DNA of 64,000 nucleotides from Macrococcus lamae (GCF_004359545.1 NZ_SCWB01000012.1:1-64000); one strand, 5' to 3'; counted from the first letter of the stretch, positions 17,137 to 26,610 are shown. Made by a program: numbers and translations. Notes: a model not told the origin generated them from the letters alone.

Positions 17137-18615
17137 TTACAAGTGCTCTTTTCTTAGTGCCTTGAGCAAAGAAATCATCATAAATATAATAACGAATGAA
17201 AAAGGTAGTGCAGCAATAATTAAAATATTTTGAAGACCTTGCGTTCCACCGGAATACATGACGATCCCCGCGATAATAGAAAGCAGCAATCCCCATGTCA
17301 CTTTGACAATGGCCGGTGGATGTATTGAGCCTTTATCACTTAGCATACCTAGAACAAATGTTGCAGAATCCGCTGATGTGATAAAGAATAACGCTATGAC
17401 AAATAATGTGATGAAGCTAAGTATACTTCCTAGCGGATAATGCTGCAGCATGGCAAATGTCGTTGTCTCCAGTGGGAATTTAGATAAGTCGATAATCCCT
17501 TTCTGCTGCAGATCTAAAGCGGATGAACCGAATACAGCAAAGAAGATAAAACAAACAAGAGCAGGGACAACTAATACACCCCAGATAAATTCTTTGATGG
17601 TCCGTCCTCGTGATACACGAGCAATAAAAATACCCACGAATGGAGCCCAGGCAATCCACCACGCTCAGTAGAATATTGTCCAGCCGTTGATCCATGCACG
17701 TTTTTCAGTACTCATCGCTTCAGTACGTAATGTCATATCCAGAAAGTTTGCGATGTAACGTCCTAATGTATCTGTGAACATATTAAGAATATACAAGCTC
17801 GGTCCTACAATAAATAAAAGCAGTAACAGAATAAATCCAAGCCCCATGTTGATATTGCTTAACATTTTAATTCCTTTATCTATCCCTGACCAGGCAGACC
17901 ATGTAAAGAGTACGGTCGATACAATCAGTATAATGACCTGGACCATGAAATTACTCGGTACATTAAATAAATATTTTAATCCTTCATTGATCTGTGCCGC
18001 ACCAAAGCCAAGAGTTGCCGCGACTCCCATAACAGTAGCAATAATCGCGAGTATATCAATGAGCTTACCGAGTGGTCCTGCCATGCGTTTTTCACCGAAC
18101 AATGGAACAAGTGTCGCACTGATCAGACCTGGATACCCTTTATAGAAGCTGAAGTAAGCAAGCGCTAAAGCAACAACACCATAAACTGCCCAGGCATGAA
18201 TGCCCCAGTGAAAGAATGAATACTGCATGGCTTCGCTGATTGCCGCTTTAGAGCCTTCTTTAGATTCTGGTGCAGATTTAAAAGCGTGGCTGATCGGTTC
18301 GGACGTCGTCCAGAAGACGAGTCCCATCCCCATACCTGCACTGAATAACATCGCAAACCATGACGGCAGCGAGAACTCTGCCGCTTCGTCCGGTTCACCT
18401 AACTTAATATCACCGAACGGGGAAAACAGTATGTAAATACAGAAAACAAGCATTACTGCGACAACGATCAAGTAATACCAGCCGAAACTATCTGAAATCC
18501 AAGTCGTCAGCTGTGCTGTCACAGTCTGCATGTTTTTCGGGAAAATCAGTCCCCATATAACAAATAGCGCACAAATGAGTGCTGAAACATAAAAGACTGG
18601 AGAGAATTTTCTCAT
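17137..18615 (-). pseudogene. BCCT (glycine betaine type) transporter with in-frame stop
   Basis: Two parts of a betaine/carnitine/choline transporter lie in the same frame, interrupted by one TGA at 17665-17667. The first 316 residues carry the family start and the AMQYSFFHWGIHAWAVY segment; the second part runs from AWWIAWAPFVGIFIARVSRGRT to the end. The stop replaces the Trp in the signature WTIFYW-AWW, so TGG became TGA in the Trp box that lines the substrate path. Total length (about 492 codons) is normal for OpuD/BetL. Read as an inactivated osmoprotectant importer; a base-calling error would restore a full gene. A GGAGG site precedes the ATG. Confidence 0.85.
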
Positions 18616-18680
18616 GTGTGACCTCCTGTAAGATTTTTATATAGACAAACTACTTATTTCCCTATATCTACAGAAGTATT

Positions 18681-18711
18681 CAAAAAAAAGACAGGATTAT
18701 TGACCTGTCTT
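18681..18711 (-). terminator. Terminator after the GNAT gene
   Basis: AAGACAGG (18688-18695) pairs with CCTGTCTT (18704-18711), followed by eight T on the minus strand. Confidence 0.85.
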
Positions 18712-18713
18712 CA

Positions 18714-19226
18714 TTACACATGAGCTGTTTGTTTATAGTATAGATTTTTAGGAGCAATGTTTGGATGGAGATTAAGATTACTCGTTATCAACTGCCAGTC
18801 ATTCTTATAATAGAAAGCATTAGCTCGTACATCATGAACATCTGATGTCAAATAATAGCGTCCTGGTTCAGCTGTCAGTGCCTGCAGTAACTTTGTACCG
18901 ATACCATTCTGCCTGTCCCCCTGCTTAACTGCTAATGAAACAACTTCAAATGATCCATTCAGAATTTCCTGATTTTCAACAGAAATGAACTGATCAATCA
19001 GACCGCGGTAAAACTGCTCCGGACTACTCGTATAGCCAAAGAGAAACCCATTCACAGCATTTCCGCGCACGCTGACTAAACATCTGAATCCTTGGATTTC
19101 ACTGTATTTCAACAGATCATCACACAGTTGACGCATCGTCCGCTTGTCATCAAAACTTGCTAGATGGAGTGCAGCAATTTCTTCTACATATTCCGGCAGT
19201 TCAGGTACTGTCAATTCCTTAATCAT
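18714..19226 (-). CDS. GNAT acetyltransferase
   Basis: About 170 residues with the GNAT fold: an N-terminal part around LHLASFDDKRTMRQLCDDLL, then SFEVVSLAVKQGDRQNGIGTKLLQAL, which holds the acetyl-CoA loop (Q-x-x-G-I-G-T). A late segment ANAFYYKNDW is also typical. Several ATGs are possible; 19226 is taken because AAGGG lies 10 nt upstream, with 19232 and 19247 as alternatives. It starts 33 nt after the TPR gene on the same strand, so they may be one operon. Substrate unknown. Confidence 0.75.
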   Translation of the reverse strand: MIKELTVPELPEYVEEIAALHLASFDDKRTMRQLCDDLLKYSEIQGFRCLVSVRGNAVNGFLFGYTSSPEQFYRGLIDQFISVENQEILNGSFEVVSLAVKQGDRQNGIGTKLLQALTAEPGRYYLTSDVHDVRANAFYYKNDWQLITSNLNLHPNIAPKNLYYKQTAHV

Positions 19227-19259
19227 CACCATCAATCCCTTCGTCATATAAAAATACGA

Positions 19260-19898
19260 TTAATCTTCAAAGATGATAGACTCAAGCATCTCAATTTCCT
19301 GCACACTGATATCTTCGCCAGCAATTCTGAAGTTCTTTTTCGCTGAAGTGAAATGTTCCTTCGCAGCGTCTCGTTTATCCTGTGCCGCGTTCAGTTCTCC
19401 AAGCGCCCGGTGAATTGAACCGATTCCAAGTGCATCCCCGGCAAGATCAGCAAGTTTAAGTGCTTCATTAAGAATATCGATTGCTTCAGGATAGTTTCCT
19501 TCCTGCATATACACATAACCCAGCTCATAGCGGTTAATGGATTTCAGTAAGTTGTCGTCAGGGAAATCTGAACTGATGATTTCTTCTTCCTGAGCGAAGT
19601 AATCTCTTGCTGCTTCAAACTCACTATCCATCCGTGAAACAATACCCAGCTCATGAATTGCAGCGTATTTGTCTTCAGCAGTATCAGCTTTGTCAAGCAG
19701 CTGCTGGTAAACTTCTCGTGCTTTGTCTAAGTTGAGTTTTAATGTATAGAAATAACCTAATGCATTTAAATATTGATTGTAATCTTTATCTTCTGGAGAA
19801 ACGTCATTTTTCAGTAAAGCGAATAAACGTTCCGCTTCCCGTTCGTCTCCTTCATGAAACGCTTCAAATGCCTGGTCGATTCTTTCATTGATATCCAT
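19260..19898 (-). CDS. Tetratricopeptide-repeat protein
   Basis: A 212-residue, acidic, all-helical protein built of about five TPR units (for example YNQYLNALGYFYTLKLNLDKAREVYQ-type and LGYVYMQEGNYPEAIDILNEALKLA-type helix pairs). TPRs bind peptides or partner proteins. No enzymatic domain is present and no signal peptide is seen. It precedes a GNAT gene on the same strand. Confidence 0.83.
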   Translation of the reverse strand: MDINERIDQAFEAFHEGDEREAERLFALLKNDVSPEDKDYNQYLNALGYFYTLKLNLDKAREVYQQLLDKADTAEDKYAAIHELGIVSRMDSEFEAARDYFAQEEEIISSDFPDDNLLKSINRYELGYVYMQEGNYPEAIDILNEALKLADLAGDALGIGSIHRALGELNAAQDKRDAAKEHFTSAKKNFRIAGEDISVQEIEMLESIIFED

Positions 19899-20054
19899 TT
19901 GGTGTCCACCCCGTTAATTAGTTGTTAAGTAAAGTTTAAACCGAGAAAAATTGAAAGTCTATTATAAGTGATAAGTTTAACAATAATTTGTGTATGATTG
20001 TTCTTCCCGCTACATTTGTTATAATCATCATACAACTAAGCGGAAAGGATTCTT

Positions 20055-21191
20055 ATGTCTTATACTAAATTATTTACATTTATACTCAGTATTTTTGTTG
20101 TTGGAATGGTAGAACTGATGATTGCCGGTATTCTGACACTTGTCAGTGATGACTTACATATTTCAGAAGCCCTCGCAGGACAGCTGGTGACGATTTATGC
20201 CTTCACCTTTGCATTATCCGGCCCTCTCCTCGTCAAGCTGACCGAAAAATATAATCCGAAATGGGTGCTGCTGATAACGATGGGTGTCTTTATGACCGGT
20301 AATGCCATCAATGCAGCAGGGCCGACATTTATAGTCATTGTCATAGGCCGCATTATCGCCTCTGCTGCAGCCGCACTCATTGTCGTGAAATTACTGGCAT
20401 TGACGGTCGTCTTAAGCAAACCGGAAGTCCGCGGTAAAATGCTTGGCCTCGTCTATATCGGATTCAGCGGTGCTAATGTGTTCGGCGTACCGATCGGAAC
20501 TAAAATCGGTGAGATGTTCGGCTGGCGTGCGACGTTCTGGATGATTGTCGGTGTCAGTCTAATAGCTGCGGTACTACTGATGTTCCAGCTGCCTAATCAA
20601 ATAACACCCGCTGCTGATGAACCAGCAGGAGAAACAAAATCAAGACTTCTTCATCCGAAAGAAGCAGCGAAATATATTTCAATTACCTTTCTAATACTAG
20701 CTGCAAATTCTGCCGTCTTCACATATATCAGCCCCATCATGATTAACGGCGGCTATCATTTATCAGAAGTATCCATCGCACTGTTCGTTGCCGGTATCGG
20801 TAGCATGACCGGTACAAGCCTTGGCGGTGCCATGACCGACAGACTCGGCAGCCGCACATGGCTCTTAATCAGTATATCAGTATTCGTTCTATCGGTTTTA
20901 CTGCTTAACTTGACACTGCCTGTTTATTTACTGCTGCTATTCGTTATTCTTATATGGAACTTATCAGAGTGGGGAACAAACCCTGCCATTCAAATGGGAA
21001 TCATCAATCAAGTCGAAGGCGACACGAGCCAGATCATGGCATGGAATATGTCAGCATTAAATGCAGGCATCGGATTCGGTGCATTGATCGGCGGCATACT
21101 CGTCGAATACTTTGCTCCATCATTCAGTACATATATTGCGGCTGGATTAGGAATTGTCTGTCTGCTGATTGCAATGACAATTAAACGGTGA
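20055..21191 (+). CDS. MFS transporter (AraJ/YdhP-like)
   Basis: A 378-residue major-facilitator protein with 12 helices. It starts MVELMIAGILTLVSDDLHIS and carries a sugar-exporter-type GQLVTIYAFTFALSGP in the second helix region and GKMLGLVYIGFSGANVFGVPIGTKIGEMFGWRATFW in the fourth and fifth, which fits the AraJ/YdhP efflux group. GGAAAGGA stands before the ATG. Substrate unknown. Single gene. Confidence 0.86.
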   Translation: MSYTKLFTFILSIFVVGMVELMIAGILTLVSDDLHISEALAGQLVTIYAFTFALSGPLLVKLTEKYNPKWVLLITMGVFMTGNAINAAGPTFIVIVIGRIIASAAAALIVVKLLALTVVLSKPEVRGKMLGLVYIGFSGANVFGVPIGTKIGEMFGWRATFWMIVGVSLIAAVLLMFQLPNQITPAADEPAGETKSRLLHPKEAAKYISITFLILAANSAVFTYISPIMINGGYHLSEVSIALFVAGIGSMTGTSLGGAMTDRLGSRTWLLISISVFVLSVLLLNLTLPVYLLLLFVILIWNLSEWGTNPAIQMGIINQVEGDTSQIMAWNMSALNAGIGFGALIGGILVEYFAPSFSTYIAAGLGIVCLLIAMTIKR

Positions 21192-21200
21192 CAAGTTGTA

Positions 21201-21284
21201 AATACGGTCCACGTTTTGGTGGAATGTCTAAGTTTCTTGTTTTTCTGGGCCGCCTTTGATGAATACGGTCCATGTTTTGCTGGA
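21201..21284. repeat. Two copies of a short hairpin-forming repeat
   Basis: A 23-bp sequence starting AATACGGTCCACGTTTTG at 21201-21223 recurs at 21262-21284 with only two changes, 61 bp apart. Each copy can fold into a small stem (TCCAC/GTGGA in the first, TCCA/TGGA in the second). The pair lies between the MFS stop (+) and the NUDIX stop (-). Confidence 0.65.
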
Positions 21285-21314
21285 CTTCAATTACTTTAGA
21301 CTTTCCCAGATCTT

Positions 21315-21713
21315 TTAGTCCGTTAAATATGTTAGAAGCAGTTCCCTATCTTCTTCAAATGACAATTTTATTTCTTTAAGTCTCTCTGAATCTATCCAGG
21401 CAATTTCATGTATTAGTTCATCAGGGTCATGCAAGGTTAAACTTCCACCAGTTATTTCAACCAAGAAGTATTGAACAGTTACTTTGAAATCTTTAATAGT
21501 CGTCTCTTTAGTTGAAAGAAACTGAACGATTTTTACAGTAAAGCCCGTTTCTTCATAAACTTCTCTTATGCAGCATTGTTCATACTGTTCTCCTTCTTCC
21601 AGTCCTCCTGAAGGAACAGTCCAAAGTTTTTCTTCATCCGGCGTTCCTTGAAGTACCATTAATATTTTATTTTCTTTTATACAAATACCTGCCGCTCCTT
21701 TGAACTCTTTCAT
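21315..21713 (-). CDS. NUDIX hydrolase
   Basis: A 132-residue NUDIX protein with the box GGLEEGEQYEQCCIREVYEETGF-type pattern (Gx5Ex7REVxEEx-GF), which binds Mg2+ and cleaves a nucleoside diphosphate linked to another group. The start at 21713 has AAAGGAG six nt upstream; the upstream in-frame ATG has none. It resembles the MutT/8-oxo-dGTP-like branch, but the substrate cannot be assigned. Confidence 0.85.
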   Translation of the reverse strand: MKEFKGAAGICIKENKILMVLQGTPDEEKLWTVPSGGLEEGEQYEQCCIREVYEETGFTVKIVQFLSTKETTIKDFKVTVQYFLVEITGGSLTLHDPDELIHEIAWIDSERLKEIKLSFEEDRELLLTYLTD

Positions 21714-21738
21714 AGTCGTCTCCTTTAAAAACATCTAT

Positions 21739-21773
21739 AAAAATACACACTTCACGCTGAAGTGTGTATTTTT
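21739..21773 (-). terminator. Terminator after the methyltransferase gene
   Basis: A perfect 16-bp stem AAAAATACACACTTCA / TGAAGTGTGTATTTTT with a 3-nt loop, whose descending arm ends in five T. Confidence 0.88.
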
Positions 21774-21779
21774 ATCAGA

Positions 21780-22529
21780 TTAGATATAGCCGTAATAACA
21801 GCGCGTGATGTTCGGCACCTGGACTTTGCCATCTTCTGCAAAGTTGTTGAACATCTCGGTCAATGCCTGTTCAAATGCCGGATAGTCTTCGTGAGATGGA
21901 TCTAAGGAATAGCTCGCAGAAACACATCTACCGACAAATTTCTTCAATGTATAGTCAAGCGGATAATCGAGTTCAAATAATTCGAAATTCCCATCAAAAA
22001 AATCATTGATTTTTTCTTCCGTCTTGTCATCTCCAACGATAAAACTTTTAAAGCCCGGACAGTGTTCTTCAAATACTGAATGTGTCTGTTGATTGATGGG
22101 TGCATCTTCAATTCGTGAGTTCCATATAAGACAGACCGGACCGTTGCCCGCTAGAATACGTTGACATTCTTTCTTAAACTTAGATGTATCAAACCAGTGA
22201 AACGACTGAGCTGCTGTAATCATGTCAACACTGTTATCTTCCAGCTCGCTATGCTCCGCCGGTCGTTCGCTGATAGAAAGCTGACTGCACATTAATCCAT
22301 CTCTTAATTCATTCGCCATAGCATGGTTCGGCTCAATAGCAAATACCTGACATCCAAGGTCCAGCAGTTTTTCAGTGAATTTCCCTGTTCCAGCACCGAT
22401 GTCAGCGACGATGGTCTCTTCTGTCATCATAAACTGATCCTTCATAAACGCCAGCAATGCATCTGGATAAGATGGTCTGCCAAGTTCATATATTTCTGCT
22501 TTGCTTGTAAACAGCTCGGTGTTATCCAT
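21780..22529 (-). CDS. Class I SAM-dependent methyltransferase
   Basis: A 249-residue methyltransferase. Motif I VADIGAGTGKFTE lies near 41-53, followed by an acidic residue in VFAIEPN, and DMITAAQSFHWFD carries the post-motif segment common in the UbiE/Tam-like group (methyltransferase 11). Substrate unknown; trans-aconitate and small-molecule methyltransferases look alike. It starts 24 nt downstream of the S66 gene and may share its message. Confidence 0.84.
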   Translation of the reverse strand: MDNTELFTSKAEIYELGRPSYPDALLAFMKDQFMMTEETIVADIGAGTGKFTEKLLDLGCQVFAIEPNHAMANELRDGLMCSQLSISERPAEHSELEDNSVDMITAAQSFHWFDTSKFKKECQRILAGNGPVCLIWNSRIEDAPINQQTHSVFEEHCPGFKSFIVGDDKTEEKINDFFDGNFELFELDYPLDYTLKKFVGRCVSASYSLDPSHEDYPAFEQALTEMFNNFAEDGKVQVPNITRCYYGYI

Positions 22530-22552
22530 ATCTGTTCCCCCCTTGCATAAAG

Positions 22553-23587
22553 CTAAATGAATTGCTGCATCAGTTGCCCCTTACCTTTTTCCATATCTAT
22601 CATACCATAAGCCCCATTAATAATCGTCATCTGAGGCGGTTTATGTCCAAAGTCAACATCATACAATACCGGCACATTAAGCGCTGTCGCCATTTCACGG
22701 TAGACATCCTTATACTGATAGCTTTCTTTCATTTTCGGTTTACCGACACGGCTGAATATAATTCCTGCACAGTTATTAAACCACCCGGCATACTGCATCT
22801 GTACAAGTGACCGCTTAAAATCAACAGTATCCAGTTCGCTGTCATCAATATACCAGAGAATGGATTCGCCGTCTGTGTGCTGTTTTCTGAACTGCTTGAT
22901 ATCACCGTATTCCGTACCGATAAGATGGCGGATACAATCGATGCAGCCTCCAAGCATCCTGCCTTCCATGTGCATACCGGATACTCTTTCGCCTTCAGCG
23001 TCAAAACCTTTCCATTCTGTCTGTTCCGATAACTTAAAGACGATTGATGTCGGATGCTCATGGTCCCATTCTTCCTGATAGAGTTCTGAAGAGACTTGCC
23101 GGACAGTTTCACCCGCTCGAGTATTCAATACTTCAAACCATCTGCCCGTCACGTCGTCCATCTCTTCACCGCGAAGATCTACGATGTTCGCCATATGAGC
23201 TGTCGCTATACCAGTTTTCAACGTAATCGGCAGCATCACTGTTGAGATATCTGAGTAACCGGTGATCCATTTAGGTGTCAGTTTACTGAAATCCAGATGC
23301 TCGAGCATCTCGACTGCTAAATGCCCTCCCCATGGAGGCATGATGATATCCACTTCTTCATCGTTCATCATTTCCATCAGATCTTGAGCACGTTCTTCTC
23401 CGGAACACGCACGAGCATTCTCCTGCCCCCATATTTCATCCTTCTTCTTAATCTTAAAGCCGCGTTCTTCCATCCGTTTAAACGTCTCTTTGAATAAATC
23501 TTCTGTTTCCCGGTAAATCCCATTAGATACAGGTGTCACACCGATGACATAGTCAGGTGTCATTTCTGGATATTTCAAAGTCATCAT
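22553..23587 (-). CDS. S66-family (LD-carboxypeptidase/MccF-like) protein, unusual active site
   Basis: A 344-residue protein of the S66 family, whose members cleave LD-peptide bonds of murein or microcin C. Family landmarks are WITGYSDISTV, GGCIDCIRHLIGT, a Glu in WYIDDSELD and a His in VDFGHKPP. The nucleophile region reads PPWGGHLAVEMLEHLD where canonical enzymes have GGxxSxxLLxxLD, so the usual Ser position appears to be Ala. It may belong to a divergent PPWGG subgroup with a shifted nucleophile, or be catalytically dead. It sits 5 nt after the TagI-like gene, so they are likely co-transcribed. Confidence 0.8.
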   Translation of the reverse strand: MMTLKYPEMTPDYVIGVTPVSNGIYRETEDLFKETFKRMEERGFKIKKKDEIWGQENARACSGEERAQDLMEMMNDEEVDIIMPPWGGHLAVEMLEHLDFSKLTPKWITGYSDISTVMLPITLKTGIATAHMANIVDLRGEEMDDVTGRWFEVLNTRAGETVRQVSSELYQEEWDHEHPTSIVFKLSEQTEWKGFDAEGERVSGMHMEGRMLGGCIDCIRHLIGTEYGDIKQFRKQHTDGESILWYIDDSELDTVDFKRSLVQMQYAGWFNNCAGIIFSRVGKPKMKESYQYKDVYREMATALNVPVLYDVDFGHKPPQMTIINGAYGMIDMEKGKGQLMQQFI

Positions 23588-23592
23588 CCTTT

Positions 23593-24126
23593 TTATCGTA
23601 ATCGATCCTGGATAATGCCGACTGCTCCTAAATACGAATATGTAACGACCGGACCTACAAATTTAAAGCCACGTTTCTTTAAGTCTTTGCTGACTCTCTC
23701 AGATAATTCATCTTTAGTAGGAACATCCGCTTCCAGCTCATAATAACGGACAAGTGGTTCATCGCTTACATAAGACCACAGATAGCCAGAAAAAGAACCG
23801 AATTCTCTCTGCACGTCCTGAAATGCAGATGCATTGGTCACGACACTTTCAATCTTTGCCCGGTGTTTGATCATATCAGGCATCTCTAGAATCGTATTGA
23901 TTGTGTTATCATCATATTTCACTATTTCAGCAACATCAAACCCATTAAATGCAGTTTCCATCGTTTTTCTTTTCTTCAGCACTGTTAACCATGACAGACC
24001 CGCCTGAAATCCTTCCAGAATCAGCAGCTCAAATAACAACCTATCGTCATGAACCGGCTTTCCCCACTCGGTATCATAGTATTCCTTCATTAACGGATGA
24101 GAATCCGCCCATGTAAAACGTTTCAT
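23593..24126 (-). CDS. tag: DNA-3-methyladenine glycosylase I-like protein
   Basis: A 177-residue HhH glycosylase of the TagI family, which removes 3-methyladenine from DNA. FTWADSHPLMKEYYDTEWGKPVHDD, GFQAGLSWLTVLKKR (with the family Glu just before, LEGF) and KFVGPVVTYSYLGAVG match the family. The zinc-snap ligands of classical Tag (Cys4, His17, and the C-terminal His and Cys) are absent: position 4 is Phe, position 17 is Tyr, and the protein ends at DRLR before the last two. It appears to be a zinc-free variant. It follows the permease relic by 3 nt and precedes the S66 gene. Confidence 0.83.
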   Translation of the reverse strand: MKRFTWADSHPLMKEYYDTEWGKPVHDDRLLFELLILEGFQAGLSWLTVLKKRKTMETAFNGFDVAEIVKYDDNTINTILEMPDMIKHRAKIESVVTNASAFQDVQREFGSFSGYLWSYVSDEPLVRYYELEADVPTKDELSERVSKDLKKRGFKFVGPVVTYSYLGAVGIIQDRLR

Positions 24127-24129
24127 AAC

Positions 24130-25040
24130 TTACCTCAATTCTTTATTATTCTCCAGTGCCTCGCTCAGCAGCTGGAATGCAATTAGTAATAAAACAACAA
24201 AACTAAGTGGTACTATAAAGGTCCACCACGATGAATACAACTCTCTCATATGATAGCCTAGCAAAGATGATAATTCTCTTATTGCTGGTTTTGTCGGCGG
24301 TGAAGGACATCCTGCTCCAAAACAGACATCTGTTCCCGCAAAGAAAATCGCTAAAAATGTAATATGAGCCATGACCATCAGAGACTGATAGATTAATCTT
24401 GTGAACACTATCATTAACCGTGATTTAATATTTGGCATCACATGCTGAAACAGTATTCTTAATTTACCGGCTCCTAACACAACTGCTGACTCAATGAAAT
24501 CGCGTCTTAAAATCTGTCGTATCTCATCTCTTATCACAATTAGTGTGGTCGGCAGAAGCACAAGCACCAGTACTATCGTTGAATAAACGACTCGCACATG
24601 AGTTCCGTAAAGAAAACCGTCCGGTGTCTCCATAATAACCGGCTGCAGTAATATATACGCAATGATTGCCTGGGGAATAAAGTAATAAGAGGTCAAAAAG
24701 GCATCTATTAAAAAATCAAAGTGACCTTTTCTAAAACTGAGCCATGCACCTATTACTGCTGCCAGTAAAAATGAAAGCACAGCAATACCTACCACAAATA
24801 TCAGCGTAATCCTTAGACCGGACGTGCTTCGAAAAAAATATGATAGCCATCCGCATCTGTTCCGAACCAAATATCAGCGCCAGGCGGGATAGGACTTCCG
24901 GCTATAATTTCGCCTTTACCGTCTTTTAAATAAAATGTCTGCGGCACTTTCCTATTCAATAAATCAAAGTAAACAACGCTGATCATCAATGGAACTACAA
25001 TTAGAGTAAGGGATATTATTAATTTAGCAGAATGTTTCAT
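24130..25040 (-). pseudogene. OppC-like ABC permease, frameshifted
   Basis: Two pieces of one permease lie in different frames. The N-terminal 75 codons (from 25040) end ADIWFGTDADGYHIFF, then the frame fails; the rest continues in another frame as RSTSGLRITLIF with the EAA loop ESAVVLGAGKLRILFQHVMPN and the OppC-type ending. The switch is at a T7 tract (A7 on the plus strand, about 24832-24838); one more T would join the frames. The intact product would be about 300 residues. Its start overlaps the stop of the OppB-like gene (ATGA). Likely decayed or slipped; a sequencing error in the homopolymer is also possible. Confidence 0.82.
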
Positions 25041-25907
25041 ACAGAAACACCCGTCAACCGTTCAATTATAAATTTAAGACCGATAAACATGATATAGAGT
25101 GGAATAAACATCAATACTAAAACAGTCAACAGAATTTCCGGCTGATGATAAGTATAGAGAAAAGAAGTGGCTCCAAAAATAAAGAACAAAATTTCCATGA
25201 CAAACAGACTGGACAATGTCATCCATACAACTTGTCTGAAGTTAATGAAGTAGACAGAAGCGATATTAGGCATAACATACTTAACTAAAATTTCTGTTTC
25301 AGATAATCCTTTTCCTCTTGCCATCATGACATAGCTTTCATCCAGCTCTTCTTCAATGGTCTGATCAAGAATTTTATAAAACTGAACAAACGGTACAATT
25401 GATAACAACAGGGCAGGCAGCAGAATAACATCTTTGTCCGCAGTAGATGCAACATCAAGAATGAGTATGCCACTATACTGATAAATCAGAATCACGACTA
25501 AAATAACGAGCGGCATAATGAAAATGTCCGGAAGATAGCCGAGTATTTTCACGATTCTGGAAAAGAGACGATTCACCCATTTAAAGCGTTTAGCAACACC
25601 AATTGATAGAAAGCTGGAGCTTATTGCTATTATCAGAGAAAGAATAAAAATAGCCATTGTATTTAACGGTATTTAACCAAGGCTGAAAAATGAAAGGAAA
25701 TAAATCTCTTTCTATAAATCCGCCAGAAATCTTAAAACGAAAATCCTGAATATGAGCAAGATTTGAAAACAAGTGATTAATTCCATTCACATAATGCTTG
25801 AAGCTCAGCCCATCTGCAGTAAAAATTTGCGTAAACGTCGCTACAACAAAAAAAGAAATAAAGACAACAACTAAACGAATCATTCCTTTAAAAATATCTC
25901 TCATCAT
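25037..25907 (-). pseudogene. OppB-like ABC permease, frameshifted
   Basis: The N-terminal part (from 25907) has the first helix and the extracytoplasmic segment up to PWLNTVKY; the core then continues in a different frame from MAIFILSLIIAISSS, with the EAA loop ARGKGLSETEILVKYVMPN, to 25037. Restoring an AC dinucleotide near 25657 (TACAATG from TACACAATG) would join them as one permease of about 290 residues. No substrate-binding protein or ATPase genes are adjacent, so this and the OppC-like gene look like a relic of a peptide- or nickel-type importer. Confidence 0.8.
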
Positions 25908-25972
25908 AACAGCCCCTCTTCCATTATATTATAAACTGAACATTCAGTTAATTATAAATTAAATGGAAAAAA

Positions 25973-25999
25973 AACCATTAAAAGCGGTTTACACCGCTT
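25973..25999 (-). terminator. Terminator at the end of the NUDIX/YfcD-like gene
   Basis: AAGCGGT (25982-25988) and ACCGCTT (25993-25999) pair; the stem overlaps the stop codon and is followed after a few bases by eight T on the minus strand. Confidence 0.7.
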
Positions 26000-26582
26000 C
26001 TATGATTTTAGCTAACTTTTGATAATATTCTGCTGCGTGAGGGACAAAGTCTTCCATTCGGTACATCGCTTCCTCGCCGCTCATCACGCTCATTCCTTCC
26101 AGCTCATCCAGTTCCATGTTGAATAGCTGAATCAACAGATGTTTCTCGAAACTGATCAAGTCAGACACTTCATTGTCCTGAAAATTAATATGTTGCAGTT
26201 CCTCGTCTGTCACATGATATGTGTGAATATGAGCGAACTCACGGTCGATATAATGCTCTAATCCATCAATTTCAATTTCTGCCTGCACGATTTCAATGAA
26301 CTTCAGTCGGTGAGTATCCGGCGTAATGCCGAGCTCTTCTGTGATTTCACGGCAACCATCTTCTATCTGTTCCTCGCTTGATAAATGACCGCCTACTGAG
26401 ATATCCAGCATATCCGGAAAATCCTTCTTGTCTTCAGATCGGCGCTGGAAGTAAACGAAGTTCTCATCATAGAACAGACACTGGAATGTTTCATGCCATT
26501 CACCTGTCCGGTGAACCTCCTCACGGTCCATCACGCCTTTATACTGACGGTTACTGTCAACGATTGTTAATTGTTCTGTCAT
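25989..26582 (-). CDS. NUDIX hydrolase, isopentenyl-diphosphate-isomerase-like (YfcD type)
   Basis: A 197-residue NUDIX protein. After GEWHETFQCLFYDENFVYFQRRS comes a NUDIX box starting GGHLSSEEQIEDGCREI and ending TEELGI. This N-terminal layout is that of the IDI/YfcD branch. It may act on a diphosphate metabolite, but which one cannot be said. AAGGAGG precedes the ATG. It stands upstream of the permease relic and downstream of chrA on the same strand, with its own terminator. Confidence 0.83.
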   Translation of the reverse strand: MTEQLTIVDSNRQYKGVMDREEVHRTGEWHETFQCLFYDENFVYFQRRSEDKKDFPDMLDISVGGHLSSEEQIEDGCREITEELGITPDTHRLKFIEIVQAEIEIDGLEHYIDREFAHIHTYHVTDEELQHINFQDNEVSDLISFEKHLLIQLFNMELDELEGMSVMSGEEAMYRMEDFVPHAAEYYQKLAKIIEAV

Positions 26583-26610
26583 CCTTTGACCTCCTTAAAA
26601 ATATTATCCT

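Noticed and set aside
17036-17296. 86-codon minus-strand frame at the end of the BCCT gene
   Set aside because: Out-of-frame shadow that runs through the terminator.
17665-17667. TGA as recoded tryptophan or selenocysteine
   Set aside because: TGA ends many other genes in the window normally, and no selenocysteine element or reason for recoding was seen; a mutation is simpler.
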